Virus record (IMG/VR): IMGVR_UViG_3300031551_000001
Coordinates: 17,886-81,885 of that record
DNA length: 64,000 bases
Origin: a virus
Reading direction: 5' to 3' (one strand)
Below, piece after piece: positions 15,761 through 23,012 of the stretch. The notes beneath the pieces are model-generated. The model was given only the letters and a program-made list of their open reading frames with translations. It was not told where the DNA came from and searched no databases. Position 1 is the stretch's first letter. Each line of letters begins with the position of its first letter. A program made the translations under genes and the position numbers.

Positions 15761-15855
15761 AAGCGGGCTGGCTTTTTTCTTTTACGGATGAACCATATAA
15801 CCTTGATTAAGTGAACGAATGTAGTGCTTGCAGCTAACTACTTTATATAAACAAT

Positions 15856-15942
15856 TCAAAATTTTAATCTTATAACTTTTACTGTCATTAGCGGTATGTA
15901 AAATTTTTTTACTAACTGAATTTTCTCATAATTTTTAGGCAT
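15856..15942 (-). CDS. Possible 28-residue peptide
   Basis: A short ORF (MPKNYEKIQLVKKFYIPLMT...) has a GGAG ribosome site five bases before its ATG. It stops after 28 codons. It could be a peptide or the truncated start of a gene cut off by the methyltransferase cassette. No similarity is recognised. Confidence 0.3.
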   Translation of the reverse strand: MPKNYEKIQLVKKFYIPLMTVKVIRLKF

Positions 15943-16164
15943 AACTCCAATTTAAAAGAAAAGTTTGCCAACAAGAAAGAAGGATGTTTTGCATCCTTTT
16001 CGAATGTTGTGCCAAATTTATGTGCGAAGCTTATAAATTTAAGTTGTGGTATAAATAAAGAACTTTAAAAAGAAAGAAATTAAAAATAAAGAAAGAAAAA
16101 TTTTACCTGATCGAACAAATGTAAGTCTATGAACGTTTCAAACCCAAAAAGGGAATCAATAAAA

Positions 16165-16262
16165 AACCGACTGAGTGCGCTGGTAGCTAAACACACAATC
16201 GGTTTATTGAAAAAAAATATCTTATTGCTACCAGCCCCGGTTAAATATTTAAAGAACTGGCA
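16165..16262 (-). ncRNA. Candidate structured small RNA with A-B-A'-B' pairing
   Basis: On the minus strand a TATATTTG box (16263-16270) is followed by GCTGGTAGC (16235-16227), AACCGA (16204-16199), GCTACCAGC (16187-16179) and TCGGTT (16170-16165), ending in a T-run. The two pairs interleave: the first 9-mer pairs with the third element and the second with the fourth. This gives either a pseudoknot or two alternative hairpins, the last one a factor-independent terminator (helped by GTGTG/CGCAC). No ORF fits the region. Size would be about 95-100 nt. No known RNA family is recognised. Confidence 0.45.
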
Positions 16263-16270
16263 CAAATATA
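16263..16270 (-). promoter_or_regulatory. Bacteroidota -7 box TATATTTG for the candidate RNA
   Basis: Read on the minus strand, TATATTTG matches TAnnTTTG and lies just upstream of the structured segment ending in a T-run. No strong -33 TTG is seen. Confidence 0.4.
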
Positions 16271-16420
16271 CAAAATATTTTTAATTGCTTTTTTCGAATA
16301 AAATTTTTTTCATAAATATTTCGGCAAAGAAGCCCATTGATGCCGAAGGCTCGATGGGAGGAATTGCCGCCCCGTAATTAAATTGTTTTCAAATATAAGA
16401 AAATATATTAAATAATTTGC

Positions 16421-16428
16421 TATCTTTG
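16421..16428 (+). promoter_or_regulatory. Bacteroidota -7 box TATCTTTG before tnpB
   Basis: TATCTTTG lies only 4 bases before the tnpB ATG, so the transcript would have almost no leader. The other tnpB (55809) has the same box at nearly the same distance. Confidence 0.5.
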
Positions 16429-16432
16429 TGAT

Positions 16433-17557
16433 ATGAAATTGACATTGAAAATAAAACTTTTGCCCACTGACGAACAGACTAACTTGCTTCTCGAAACGAT
16501 GAAGGAAGCTAATGCTGTTTGTAATGCCATATCTGATGTTGCTTGGCAAGAAAGGATTTTCAATAATTTTAAACTCCATCACAAAGTTTACCATTCTTAC
16601 AAGGCTACGTTTAAACTTTCTTCTCAAATGCTTATCAGGCAAATAGCTAAAGTTGCTGATGCTTATAAGCTGGATAAGAAAACTAAACGTACTTTTAATC
16701 CACTTGGCGGTATCGCCTACGATAGTAGGATAATGACTTACAAGCCTGACAATGTGATTTCTTTGTGGTGTATTGGTGGCAGACAAAAGATTGATTTTGT
16801 TTGCCACAACCCTGCTTATATTCCTTACATCAAAGGGGAAGCTGATTTGGTTTACAAGAAAGGTAAGCTTTACTTGTTTCAAACTGTTGATGTACCCGAA
16901 GAAGATGTTGAGGACGTAGAAAGCTTCGTGGGTGTGGATTTTGGTTTGGTTTCGATTGCCACACTTAGTAATGGAAAAGAATTTAACTCTAAAATACTTC
17001 AAGAATATCGAGAAAAAAGACAAAAAGTAAGAAGCTCCGTTCAAAGCAAACGCACAAGAGGAAGTAAAAAACTCTTGAAAAGGCTTTCTGGCAGAGAACG
17101 TACACACGCTTCTATCACTAACCATACGATTGCGAAACAAATTGTTCAAATTGCAAAAGAAGAAAACAAAGGAATTGCTTTGGAAGATTTGAAAGGCATC
17201 AGATTTTCTTCTTTGAAAAAAGGCAAAAAGTTTAGAACAAAAGTTGGAAAGTGGTCTTTTAATCAGTTGCGTCAATACATTTCCTACAAAGCTATTCTTA
17301 ATGGTGTTCCTGTTGTTTTGGTTAATCCAAGATACACAAGCAAAACTTGTAATAACTGCCACCACATAGGAAATAGAAAAGGAAAAGTATTTGAATGCAA
17401 CAACTGCGGAAACAGTATGGATGCCGATGTTAACGCATCGCTCAATATTGCTACGCTGGGGGCAATCGTAAATTTGCCTGAAAAGTCGGATATGTATAGC
17501 TGCGCTTTGCATTATTCAGATTTAAAGCCCACCCCATCGCTTTGCGTGGGTGGGTAG
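16433..17557 (+). CDS. tnpB: TnpB RNA-guided nuclease (IS605 OrfB)
   Basis: The 374-residue protein has the split RuvC nuclease site: VGVDFG (Asp near 169), GIALEDLKGIR (Glu near 251) and MDADVNASLNIA (Asp near 330), all present. A zinc ribbon CNNC...CNNC lies between the last two (from about 305). TnpB proteins, the ancestors of Cas12, use a guide RNA made from the tnpB 3' end and the right end of the element to cut DNA beside a short motif. The reading frame runs into the right-end hairpin and stops at its base (LCVGG, TAG), the arrangement expected when the guide RNA overlaps the gene end. The flank that would act as guide lies in the HNH-like gene. A 400-codon ORF on the opposite strand is a shadow. 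Confidence 0.9.
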   Translation: MKLTLKIKLLPTDEQTNLLLETMKEANAVCNAISDVAWQERIFNNFKLHHKVYHSYKATFKLSSQMLIRQIAKVADAYKLDKKTKRTFNPLGGIAYDSRIMTYKPDNVISLWCIGGRQKIDFVCHNPAYIPYIKGEADLVYKKGKLYLFQTVDVPEEDVEDVESFVGVDFGLVSIATLSNGKEFNSKILQEYREKRQKVRSSVQSKRTRGSKKLLKRLSGRERTHASITNHTIAKQIVQIAKEENKGIALEDLKGIRFSSLKKGKKFRTKVGKWSFNQLRQYISYKAILNGVPVVLVNPRYTSKTCNNCHHIGNRKGKVFECNNCGNSMDADVNASLNIATLGAIVNLPEKSDMYSCALHYSDLKPTPSLCVGG

Positions 17558-18063
17558 TTTACCGGATAACTTTTCAACAACTCTTTCTTTTTATTGTAAA
17601 ATATACTAAAATCAGTATTTGGCCACTCTTTTTTATAATTTTCTCTTCCTTTTTCTGTTCCCTGGTCAATAAGAGTGTGTTCAATCGGGACCAATTGCAT
17701 TATATTATCCGGGTTATATCTGAATAAGGGATATTGTTTTTTGGGAAGAATATGTGCAAACATATTCAGAAATAAATTGTGATTTACTTTAGTTAAATCT
17801 CTTCCACTTATTTCAGATCTGTGAGGACGATTTTTCCATATCCACCTAAACATATTCAGCTCAGATTTGAATCCCCACTGAAACACATCAAAGTCATATT
17901 TATTTTTTGACAAGCATTTGTTTCTTTCTTTGATGGATTTCTTCTTTATTGTTCGTACAATATCACTTCTCAGGAATTGATGTATTTTACAATATCCTTT
18001 CCCTGTATTTTTATCTGTTCCGAAAACGTTGTAATTACAATTCTGGGCACTACAAATTCTCAT
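17512..18063 (-). CDS. HNH-type endonuclease-like protein, 3' end altered by TnpB element
   Basis: I start it at the ATG at 18063 (MRICSAQNCNYNVFG). It has a Cys-rich N-terminus (CSAQNCNYN... YCKIH) suited to zinc binding, then KVNHNLFLNMFAHILPKKQYPLF and NIMQLVPIEHTLIDQGTE, which resembles HNH homing or recombination endonucleases of phages (H in FAH and EHTLID). The last about 12 codons, from NYPPTQ on, are encoded by the right end of the TnpB element, so the natural C-terminus is replaced. The ORF therefore reads 183 residues with an altered tail. It may still work. It overlaps the next gene by 14 bases. Confidence 0.6.
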   Translation of the reverse strand: MRICSAQNCNYNVFGTDKNTGKGYCKIHQFLRSDIVRTIKKKSIKERNKCLSKNKYDFDVFQWGFKSELNMFRWIWKNRPHRSEISGRDLTKVNHNLFLNMFAHILPKKQYPLFRYNPDNIMQLVPIEHTLIDQGTEKGRENYKKEWPNTDFSIFYNKKKELLKSYPVNYPPTQSDGVGFKSE

Positions 18064-18340
18064 TTTCTTTTTTCTTCTGATGTCTAACCCTGTATTCTTT
18101 ACGCTTGTAGGCATCAGCACCACTAAGCAAATAGTTGTTAATATCGGAAATTGTATCCATAAATCTTTTCTTATGCCTGTTTTTTTTATATGAATTTGTT
18201 TTTTTTACCGAACACCTCTCCAAATGAGTTCCCTTGTCTATTCCTTGTAAATAGATTGTTTTGTAAATTTCCAACCTACTTTCTCTTGACAGGGGTTGAA
18301 GCAAAAATGATTTATCTATTTCTTCAAAATCTATAATCAT
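18050..18340 (-). CDS. Hypothetical basic protein, 96 residues
   Basis: The protein is Lys/Arg-rich in its second half (KKNRHKKRFMDTISDINNYL... RKEYRVRHQKKKEN) and might bind nucleic acid. It overlaps the HNH-like gene, so the two are probably co-expressed. No family is recognised. Confidence 0.5.
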   Translation of the reverse strand: MIIDFEEIDKSFLLQPLSRESRLEIYKTIYLQGIDKGTHLERCSVKKTNSYKKNRHKKRFMDTISDINNYLLSGADAYKRKEYRVRHQKKKENENL

Positions 18341-18446
18341 GGTATAAAGATAAAAAAAATAATTGAGAAAAAATTGTTTTTTATTAAAAATTTACATAAG
18401 TTTGTCAAGAAAATTTGTGGTGTTTAATATATAAATAATTAAAGTA

Positions 18447-18635
18447 TTGGAAGCTAACGAATTAAAGGAAGAATCGCAGAAATTTATTATTTATCTGTAT
18501 AAGCACTTCATAAAAATACGAAATATTATTGAAAATATACGTAATCGTAAAGATATGATAGATGCGGATGACTGTGATGTGATTGAGCCATTACACGAAC
18601 ACTTCCTAGAAGAAAGGCGCATGGCTGATGACTAA
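18447..18635 (+). CDS. Hypothetical small protein, 62 residues (TTG start)
   Basis: The first gene of the long plus-strand run. The start is a TTG (MEANELKEESQKF); no ATG is available in the N-terminal part. The product is helical and charged and ends HEHFLEERRMADD. It is followed by ACTAACGG and a strong hairpin terminator. Function is unknown, and the non-ATG start lowers confidence. Confidence 0.4.
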   Translation: MEANELKEESQKFIIYLYKHFIKIRNIIENIRNRKDMIDADDCDVIEPLHEHFLEERRMADD

Positions 18636-18638
18636 CGG

Positions 18639-18672
18639 AAGCTGAAACTCCCCTTCGGGGGAGCTTCTTTTT
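18639..18672 (+). terminator. Factor-independent terminator
   Basis: AAGCT-gaaa-CTCCCC-TTCG-GGGGAG-CTT followed by a T-run. A UUCG tetraloop closes a GC-rich stem, which makes this a strong terminator for the short gene at 18447. Confidence 0.85.
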
Positions 18673-18684
18673 AAAATTAAAGAG

Positions 18685-18780
18685 ATGGAGAGAGAAAATA
18701 TTCTTAAAAGTGATGAATACTGGGATGAAAAGATTGAATTGGATTTTTATGGTTTTATGGGGAAAGAACTAAAAAAATAA
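18685..18780 (+). CDS. Possible 31-residue peptide
   Basis: A short ORF with ATG at 18685 (MERENILKSDEYWDEK) ends 21 bases before the next ATG. An AAAGAG lies close to its start. It is acidic and helical. Nothing is recognised. Confidence 0.35.
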   Translation: MERENILKSDEYWDEKIELDFYGFMGKELKK

Positions 18781-18801
18781 TTAAAATCTGATATATTGAA
18801 A

Positions 18802-19185
18802 ATGAAAAATGAACTCATTAAAATATTAGAAAAAAAAATGGAAGCACCAATGACTTATTTTATGAAAAAAGTTTTAGCTAACCCTATCGCAAAAAATATT
18901 TTTTTTAAAAAAATACAGAGTGATGAGAAAAATTTAACGATATCAAAGAATAATAATCAAATGAAGGTATTTGCTTTTTTATATAATGATTGTATTTACG
19001 AGAGCGCAGAAGCAACAGTCAGCTTGCATTTAACAAGAAAAGGGGCGCAGTCAGCACTTCGCAAACATAAAGCAAAAAAGAAAAAAGAATGGAAAGAAAT
19101 TTATTCAGGTGATTTTGAAGCAACATCACCATTCGGAACTCATGAATGGTGGGGTGTATGTGAAATGGAAATATTAAATCCTTAA
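18802..19185 (+). CDS. Hypothetical protein with MEAP microprotein motif, 127 residues
   Basis: I prefer the ATG at 18802 (MKNELIKILEKK) to the TTG two codons earlier. Residues 13-40 (MEAPMTYFMKKVL...FFKKI) match the stand-alone 42-residue protein at 59291, which begins MEAPVSYLMRKIL and has KLFEKI at the same spacing. The rest is a second small domain with FAFLYNDCIYESAEATVSLH and HEWWGVCEMEIL. So a phage microprotein appears here as an N-terminal module. No known function. Confidence 0.5.
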   Translation: MKNELIKILEKKMEAPMTYFMKKVLANPIAKNIFFKKIQSDEKNLTISKNNNQMKVFAFLYNDCIYESAEATVSLHLTRKGAQSALRKHKAKKKKEWKEIYSGDFEATSPFGTHEWWGVCEMEILNP

Positions 19186-19189
19186 AATT

Positions 19190-19402
19190 ATGGAAAGATT
19201 TATTGTTAAATATTGCAATGGAAAAATAAGACAACAAAAAGGAATTAATGCAACTTATCAATATCTTATTGGTATAGGCGTTATAGCCTATGTAATAGAT
19301 ACGAAAACAGGTGAGATTATGTATGGTGATAAAGACGAAGCCTTACATACTGAAAAAATTTCGATTTATGAAGATTCGGATATGATAGTACCTAAAATTT
19401 AA
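19190..19402 (+). CDS. Hypothetical protein, 70 residues
   Basis: Starts with ATG 5 bases after the previous stop. The protein (MERFIVKYCNGKIRQQKG...) has a likely beta-rich fold with VIAYVIDTKTGEIMYGD. No family is recognised. It is in a tight series of plus-strand small genes that are probably co-transcribed. Confidence 0.5.
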   Translation: MERFIVKYCNGKIRQQKGINATYQYLIGIGVIAYVIDTKTGEIMYGDKDEALHTEKISIYEDSDMIVPKI

Positions 19403-19406
19403 TGAC

Positions 19407-19808
19407 ATGAAAGAATATAAATATAATCCAACACGCTTTATTAGATTCATAAACAAATTCACAAAAGATTTCGTTGACATTCCTTTTGTCGGGGGGACTT
19501 TCACTACAGATAGAAGAAGGATGGCAAAATTAGCACATTATTATGCTGGGTGGAATATATTCAGTAATAAAAAAGAAAAACCTAAATTTCATTTTTATGT
19601 TTTATGGAATAAAGGAGATGAGGATGTTACCATTGGAGGAATATATTTTGGTAAACCATTAAGAGATGGATCAAATATATTGACTTATGGTGTGAATTTA
19701 GATACGAATGAAATTATAACAGACGATGTATTTAACAATGGATTAAAAAAAATAGGCATTATTTATGATGATTTTTTCAAATTACTTGAAATAAAAAATA
19801 TGGCATAA
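19407..19808 (+). CDS. Hypothetical protein, 133 residues
   Basis: A soluble protein with FVGGTFTTDRRRMAKLAHYYAGW and HFYVLWNKGDEDVTIGGIYF. No similarity is recognised. Its TAATG overlap with the exonuclease gene indicates translational coupling. Confidence 0.5.
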   Translation: MKEYKYNPTRFIRFINKFTKDFVDIPFVGGTFTTDRRRMAKLAHYYAGWNIFSNKKEKPKFHFYVLWNKGDEDVTIGGIYFGKPLRDGSNILTYGVNLDTNEIITDDVFNNGLKKIGIIYDDFFKLLEIKNMA

Positions 19809-20518
19809 TGGACAGAGAACTTTTTATTGACATTGAAACCATCCCTGCCGGGGAATATCCGAAAATTGAACTACCCCCCAGACCCAAGTTATGGGACGTA
19901 AAGGTTGGCAACCGAAAAGCTGCACTTGCAGAACAATATAGGAAACAACAATATCCGGTTCTCATCCAAAAATGGAATGAACTCAAAGAACAAATTGCCA
20001 TAAAGGTTGACGAGGGATATAGAAAACAAGCCCTCGACTCTCATTTTAACAGGATAGTATGTATAGGATATGCATTTGATGATGATAAGCCGGATGCATT
20101 AACCGGAACGGAGGAAGAGATCATTAAATCTTTTCAGGAATTAATAGACAAGAAAGAAAGTAAAAAATATTCTGTTGATATTATTGGACACAACATTCAG
20201 GAATTTGATCTTCTAAACATCTACCACAAAGCGATAAAGTATAACCTTTCCTCCCTGACCAGATTTTTAAGGGGATTTACAGATTATCAGGGTAAAGAAC
20301 ACATAAAAGATGTAATGAAGATTTGGGGTTTTTTGAATTACAAGTATTATGTTGCACAGAACGTCATAGCAGAATATCTTGGGGTTCCTTACAGTAAGGA
20401 TATGGATGGATCAAGGGTTTTGGATGCATGGAATGACGGGAAGTATCAGGAAATTTATGATTATTGTAAAAAAGATATAGAAACTGTAAGAGGAAATTAT
20501 CGTAAAATTAATATTTAA
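19808..20518 (+). CDS. DEDD 3'-5' exonuclease (PolB-associated type)
   Basis: The 236-residue protein carries all exonuclease motifs of the DEDD family: FIDIET at 6-11 (Asp8, Glu10), IIGHNIQEFDLL near 125-134 (the second Asp) and YDYCKKDIET near 217-226 (Tyr and last Asp, DEDDy type). The order fits the predicted PolB-associated 3'-5' exonuclease family (PF10108). It would degrade single-stranded 3' ends during replication or recombination. The resolvase-like and primase genes lie downstream on the same strand. Confidence 0.9.
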   Translation: MDRELFIDIETIPAGEYPKIELPPRPKLWDVKVGNRKAALAEQYRKQQYPVLIQKWNELKEQIAIKVDEGYRKQALDSHFNRIVCIGYAFDDDKPDALTGTEEEIIKSFQELIDKKESKKYSVDIIGHNIQEFDLLNIYHKAIKYNLSSLTRFLRGFTDYQGKEHIKDVMKIWGFLNYKYYVAQNVIAEYLGVPYSKDMDGSRVLDAWNDGKYQEIYDYCKKDIETVRGNYRKINI

Positions 20519-20522
20519 AGAC

Positions 20523-20765
20523 ATGAATGGAATAAAATTTTTTTCTGATAAAATTGATGAATTAAGAAGAAGGGGTGATTATTGTAAATATCAATTTATA
20601 GAATTACCAAAAGATAAGTATAGAAAAATTGAGTTATTTGTAGAGTCTAATATGTTGAATCATGATTTAAAGGAGGGGTTAGAAACAAATTTATTATTAA
20701 AAGAGCTTGGTGTCATACTTAAGTGTAAATATAATGGGTTTATTTTCTTGATAAAATTAATTTAG
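20523..20765 (+). CDS. Hypothetical protein, 80 residues
   Basis: A small helical protein (MNGIKFFSDKIDELRRRGD...) ending in a moderately hydrophobic strand (GFIFLIKLI). Its stop overlaps the GTG start of the next gene. No family is recognised. Confidence 0.5.
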   Translation: MNGIKFFSDKIDELRRRGDYCKYQFIELPKDKYRKIELFVESNMLNHDLKEGLETNLLLKELGVILKCKYNGFIFLIKLI

Positions 20766-21100
20766 TGAATTCACGTAACAAAGGACATACATACGAAAGA
20801 CAAATACGAAAAGAACTTCGTAAATATTATTATACAGATTGTGAAACATCAAGGTATTCATCAAGATATACTGATGATATCGAGCATCGCGATTTCACAA
20901 AAACAGGATTTCTTGGGATACAGGCGAAGGCTCTTGAGCGCACACCGCCATATCATGACATTCTATCTGAAATGCCAGATGATGATAAATACAATGTAAT
21001 TTTCCATAAAAGAAATTACAAAGGAGAAGTCGTGGTAATGAAAAAAGAAGATTTTTATGAGTTACTCGACATAATGTTAGCACATGGAGTAAAAATTTAA
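20765..21100 (+). CDS. Holliday-junction-resolvase-like nuclease (PD-(D/E)XK fold)
   Basis: It starts at GTG, overlapping the previous stop codon. NSRNKGHTYERQIRKELRKY is the usual N-terminus of small phage resolvase-like nucleases (Glu in the first helix), followed by SRYTDDIEHRDFTKTG and FLGIQAKA, where D...(I/F)xxQxK gives the PD-(D/E)XK active site (Asp, Gln, Lys). The length, 111 residues, is normal. It probably resolves branched DNA before packaging or acts in recombination with the exonuclease upstream. Confidence 0.7.
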   Translation: MNSRNKGHTYERQIRKELRKYYYTDCETSRYSSRYTDDIEHRDFTKTGFLGIQAKALERTPPYHDILSEMPDDDKYNVIFHKRNYKGEVVVMKKEDFYELLDIMLAHGVKI

Positions 21101-21102
21101 TT

Positions 21103-21393
21103 ATGAGCGCAGATAATGGAATATATATTGCAAAGTTCCCGGATGGTTATAGGATAACCTGCGCACAGGCTATTGAAAATGTAGATTATTTTCCAGAAGG
21201 TTCAAAGAAAAGGAAAAAAGAACTTAAATCATATTTTGGCGAAAGTGAAATTTATAAAACAGAGCAAGACGCTTTTAATGCTGCTCTTGAATTGTCTGCA
21301 AAGATGGAGGAAGATGAAGAGGAAAATGGTATGGGATTTTTTGTATTAGAATATGGAATTTGTTATATTGGAGAATATGAGTTGTTTTTATAA
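21103..21393 (+). CDS. Conserved phage hypothetical protein (MSADNGIYI family)
   Basis: The 96-residue protein begins MSADNGIYIAKFPDGYRIT and continues CAQAIENVDYF. This start is shared by a widespread but uncharacterised family of small phage and plasmid proteins. The middle carries a charged helix (KKRKKELKSYF) and the end an acidic one. No activity is known. It lies two bases after the resolvase-like gene. Confidence 0.65.
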   Translation: MSADNGIYIAKFPDGYRITCAQAIENVDYFPEGSKKRKKELKSYFGESEIYKTEQDAFNAALELSAKMEEDEEENGMGFFVLEYGICYIGEYELFL

Positions 21394-21395
21394 AT

Positions 21396-21893
21396 ATGGG
21401 TACATTTGTAGCGTATAAAGGAGAGCGAGAATCATATTTAGGATGTTGTGTATCTTATATGGATGATGGTCTTTCGCTTGAAATAGAAAACGTACCCATC
21501 ATTCGCATAAAAGATAAATTACTCATTGGCATTATAAATTCGCAACTATTCCACCAATATCTCCTTGTTGATGCCTTAAACTTTCCCCAATATACTTTCC
21601 AATCAATACTTGAATCCTTAAGGACAATACCGGAAGAAAAAGAATTTGAAAATATAGAACTTCTTATTGTAACAATAGACGGGAATTTTTTACATTGGAA
21701 AGGCGGGGTTCTTTACCATGTAAAAAACAACTGGATTGCAATAGGGGACGGAAAAGATTATATAATGGGCGCATTATTCGGGATGAAAAGCATGAGTATT
21801 CCAGACAAATCCAAGCTGGAAATAGCTTTAGACAGTGTAAGGGAGTACAGTAAATATACATCCAAAACAATAAAAATAGAGTCGATTGGATAA
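21396..21893 (+). CDS. Second proteasome/HslV-like protein
   Basis: The 165-residue protein has the outline of an HslV subunit: MGTFVAYKGERESYLGCC at the N-terminus (Thr3), KLLIGIINSQ (cf. KVIAGFAG), LLIVTIDGNFLHW, WIAIGDGKDYIMGALFGM (cf. IAIGSGGxYAxGA) and KLEIALDSVREYSKYTSKTIKIESI (cf. ALDIAxKxxIYTNxxI). It differs from the protein at 12778 and lacks the clear Asp and Lys of the active site, so it may be an inactive or regulatory subunit. The primase gene starts inside its last codons. Function in the phage is inference. Confidence 0.5.
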   Translation: MGTFVAYKGERESYLGCCVSYMDDGLSLEIENVPIIRIKDKLLIGIINSQLFHQYLLVDALNFPQYTFQSILESLRTIPEEKEFENIELLIVTIDGNFLHWKGGVLYHVKNNWIAIGDGKDYIMGALFGMKSMSIPDKSKLEIALDSVREYSKYTSKTIKIESIG

Positions 21894-22749
21894 AGACAGA
21901 ATAATACAAGCCAGAAATAGCGACATTACCTCTTATTTGGCAACCAAAGGGCTAAAACCAAAAAGTAAAGGATCGTATTGGATGTATATATCTCCACTAC
22001 CAAACAGACCATCAAGAGACACAACAGCTTCTCTTGCGGTAAGCAGAAAATTAAATAAATGGAAGGACTTCGGGAACGATGATAATAAATGGAGAGACGT
22101 TATAGATTTGGTAAGAGAGATTGAGGGTTGCGAATTTGGCAGGGCATTAGATATTCTTCTTGGAGAACAGAAAAGTAATGTTCGTATTTTTACGAAAGAC
22201 ACTGCTCCTGACAAGGAAAATATACTTATTGTAGAAAGAGGGGAAGTCAAGGATGATGATCTAATAAAATATATTGAAAAAAGATGTGTTGATGTGGAAA
22301 TTGCAAAGAAATATTGTAAGCAGATTCATGTACAATTTCCAAACTCTAAGAATGGTAAAACTTATAGATTGATCGGTTTCAAGAATAATCTTGGAGGATA
22401 TGAATTGAGAAATGGATTTTTTAAGATAAGCACACGCCCTAAGTGGTTCACGTTGATCGGAGATTATGGTGATAGGTATGTATTCGAGGGATTTTTTGAT
22501 TTTTTATCATATCTTACAATTAATAAGACGAACACTCCTTTTGGTGTTGCTATTATTCTAAACACCCTAACCATGTTTCCTAATGTTTATAAGTATCTGT
22601 CCACCGAAGGGAAAAATAATTTATATTTAGATAATGATGAAGCAGCGGACAGGGCAATAAAAAAGCTTGATGATGTAGGGATTAAGTATATAGATCACAG
22701 AAATAAATATGCTCAGCATAACGATATAAACGAATACTTGAAATCATGA
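21886..22749 (+). CDS. DNA primase-like protein (TOPRIM type)
   Basis: The gene starts at a TTG overlapping the previous stop; no nearby ATG exists. The 287-residue protein has an N-terminal primase-like domain (RNSDITSYLATKGLKPKSKG, WKDFGNDDNKWRDVIDLV) similar to CHC2-type primases of Bacteroidota mobile elements, although the Cys ligands are missing. A TOPRIM-like region follows (YVFEGFFDFLSYL, then NLYLDNDEAADRAIKKL, with the DxD-type acidic motif). It would make primers for phage DNA synthesis. No helicase or polymerase is in this window. Confidence 0.75.
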   Translation: MDKDRIIQARNSDITSYLATKGLKPKSKGSYWMYISPLPNRPSRDTTASLAVSRKLNKWKDFGNDDNKWRDVIDLVREIEGCEFGRALDILLGEQKSNVRIFTKDTAPDKENILIVERGEVKDDDLIKYIEKRCVDVEIAKKYCKQIHVQFPNSKNGKTYRLIGFKNNLGGYELRNGFFKISTRPKWFTLIGDYGDRYVFEGFFDFLSYLTINKTNTPFGVAIILNTLTMFPNVYKYLSTEGKNNLYLDNDEAADRAIKKLDDVGIKYIDHRNKYAQHNDINEYLKS

Positions 22750-23012
22750 GAAGAACGCTTGTTGTTGATATGAATTTTCCTGATATTATTTTTACATTAT
22801 TGGTTGGGGAAGATAACAGGGTGTTCCACGTGGAACCAAAATTTGATGAACTGCTTCATGCGGATATTTTTCATATTTATGACCAGCACAAAGACGAAGC
22901 CACATTCTCTGAGTCCATCATCTCATTTGATGAGAAAGAAGGTTTAAAGAAAATGACAGAGAAGAATGCTGAATTAAATAAACTTATTGATGAATTTGCT
23001 TTGGAATTATGA
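22746..23012 (+). CDS. Hypothetical acidic protein, 88 residues
   Basis: It overlaps the primase stop (ATGA) and the next start (ATGA). The protein is acidic and ends in a helical KKMTEKNAELNKLIDEFALEL. No family is recognised. Coupled translation with the primase and the GroES-like gene suggests a shared transcript. Confidence 0.5.
   Translation: MRRTLVVDMNFPDIIFTLLVGEDNRVFHVEPKFDELLHADIFHIYDQHKDEATFSESIISFDEKEGLKKMTEKNAELNKLIDEFALEL

Larger units (their letters stand above)
15753..16309. other. Low-coding interval between methyltransferase and TnpB element
   Basis: Apart from a possible 28-codon ORF (15856-15942), no convincing gene is present. The interval holds a short hairpin AAGGATG/CATCCTT at 15980-15998 and a strongly structured minus-strand segment at 16165-16262 with its own promoter-like box. 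It is AT-rich and may be a regulatory or RNA-coding region. Confidence 0.5.
16310..17557 (+). mobile_element. Solo TnpB element (IS1341-like) with terminal hairpins
   Basis: The element carries tnpB only. A left hairpin CCCATTGA-(10)-TCGATGGG lies at 16333-16358. A right hairpin CCCACCC...GGGTGGG lies at 17528-17554, with an inner CGC-ttt-GCG, and the tnpB stop TAG follows directly. The right end (AGCCCA...TGGGTAGTT) matches that of the second TnpB element at 57 kb. The left boundary is only approximate. Without tnpA it would depend on a partner transposase; TnpB may act as an RNA-guided nuclease that favours keeping the element. It sits at the 3' end of the HNH-like gene. Confidence 0.7.

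Noticed and set aside
16310-17512. Long (400-codon) minus-strand ORF opposite the first tnpB
   Set aside because: It runs exactly antisense to the conserved TnpB protein and has no domain-like features, so it is a shadow of the real gene.
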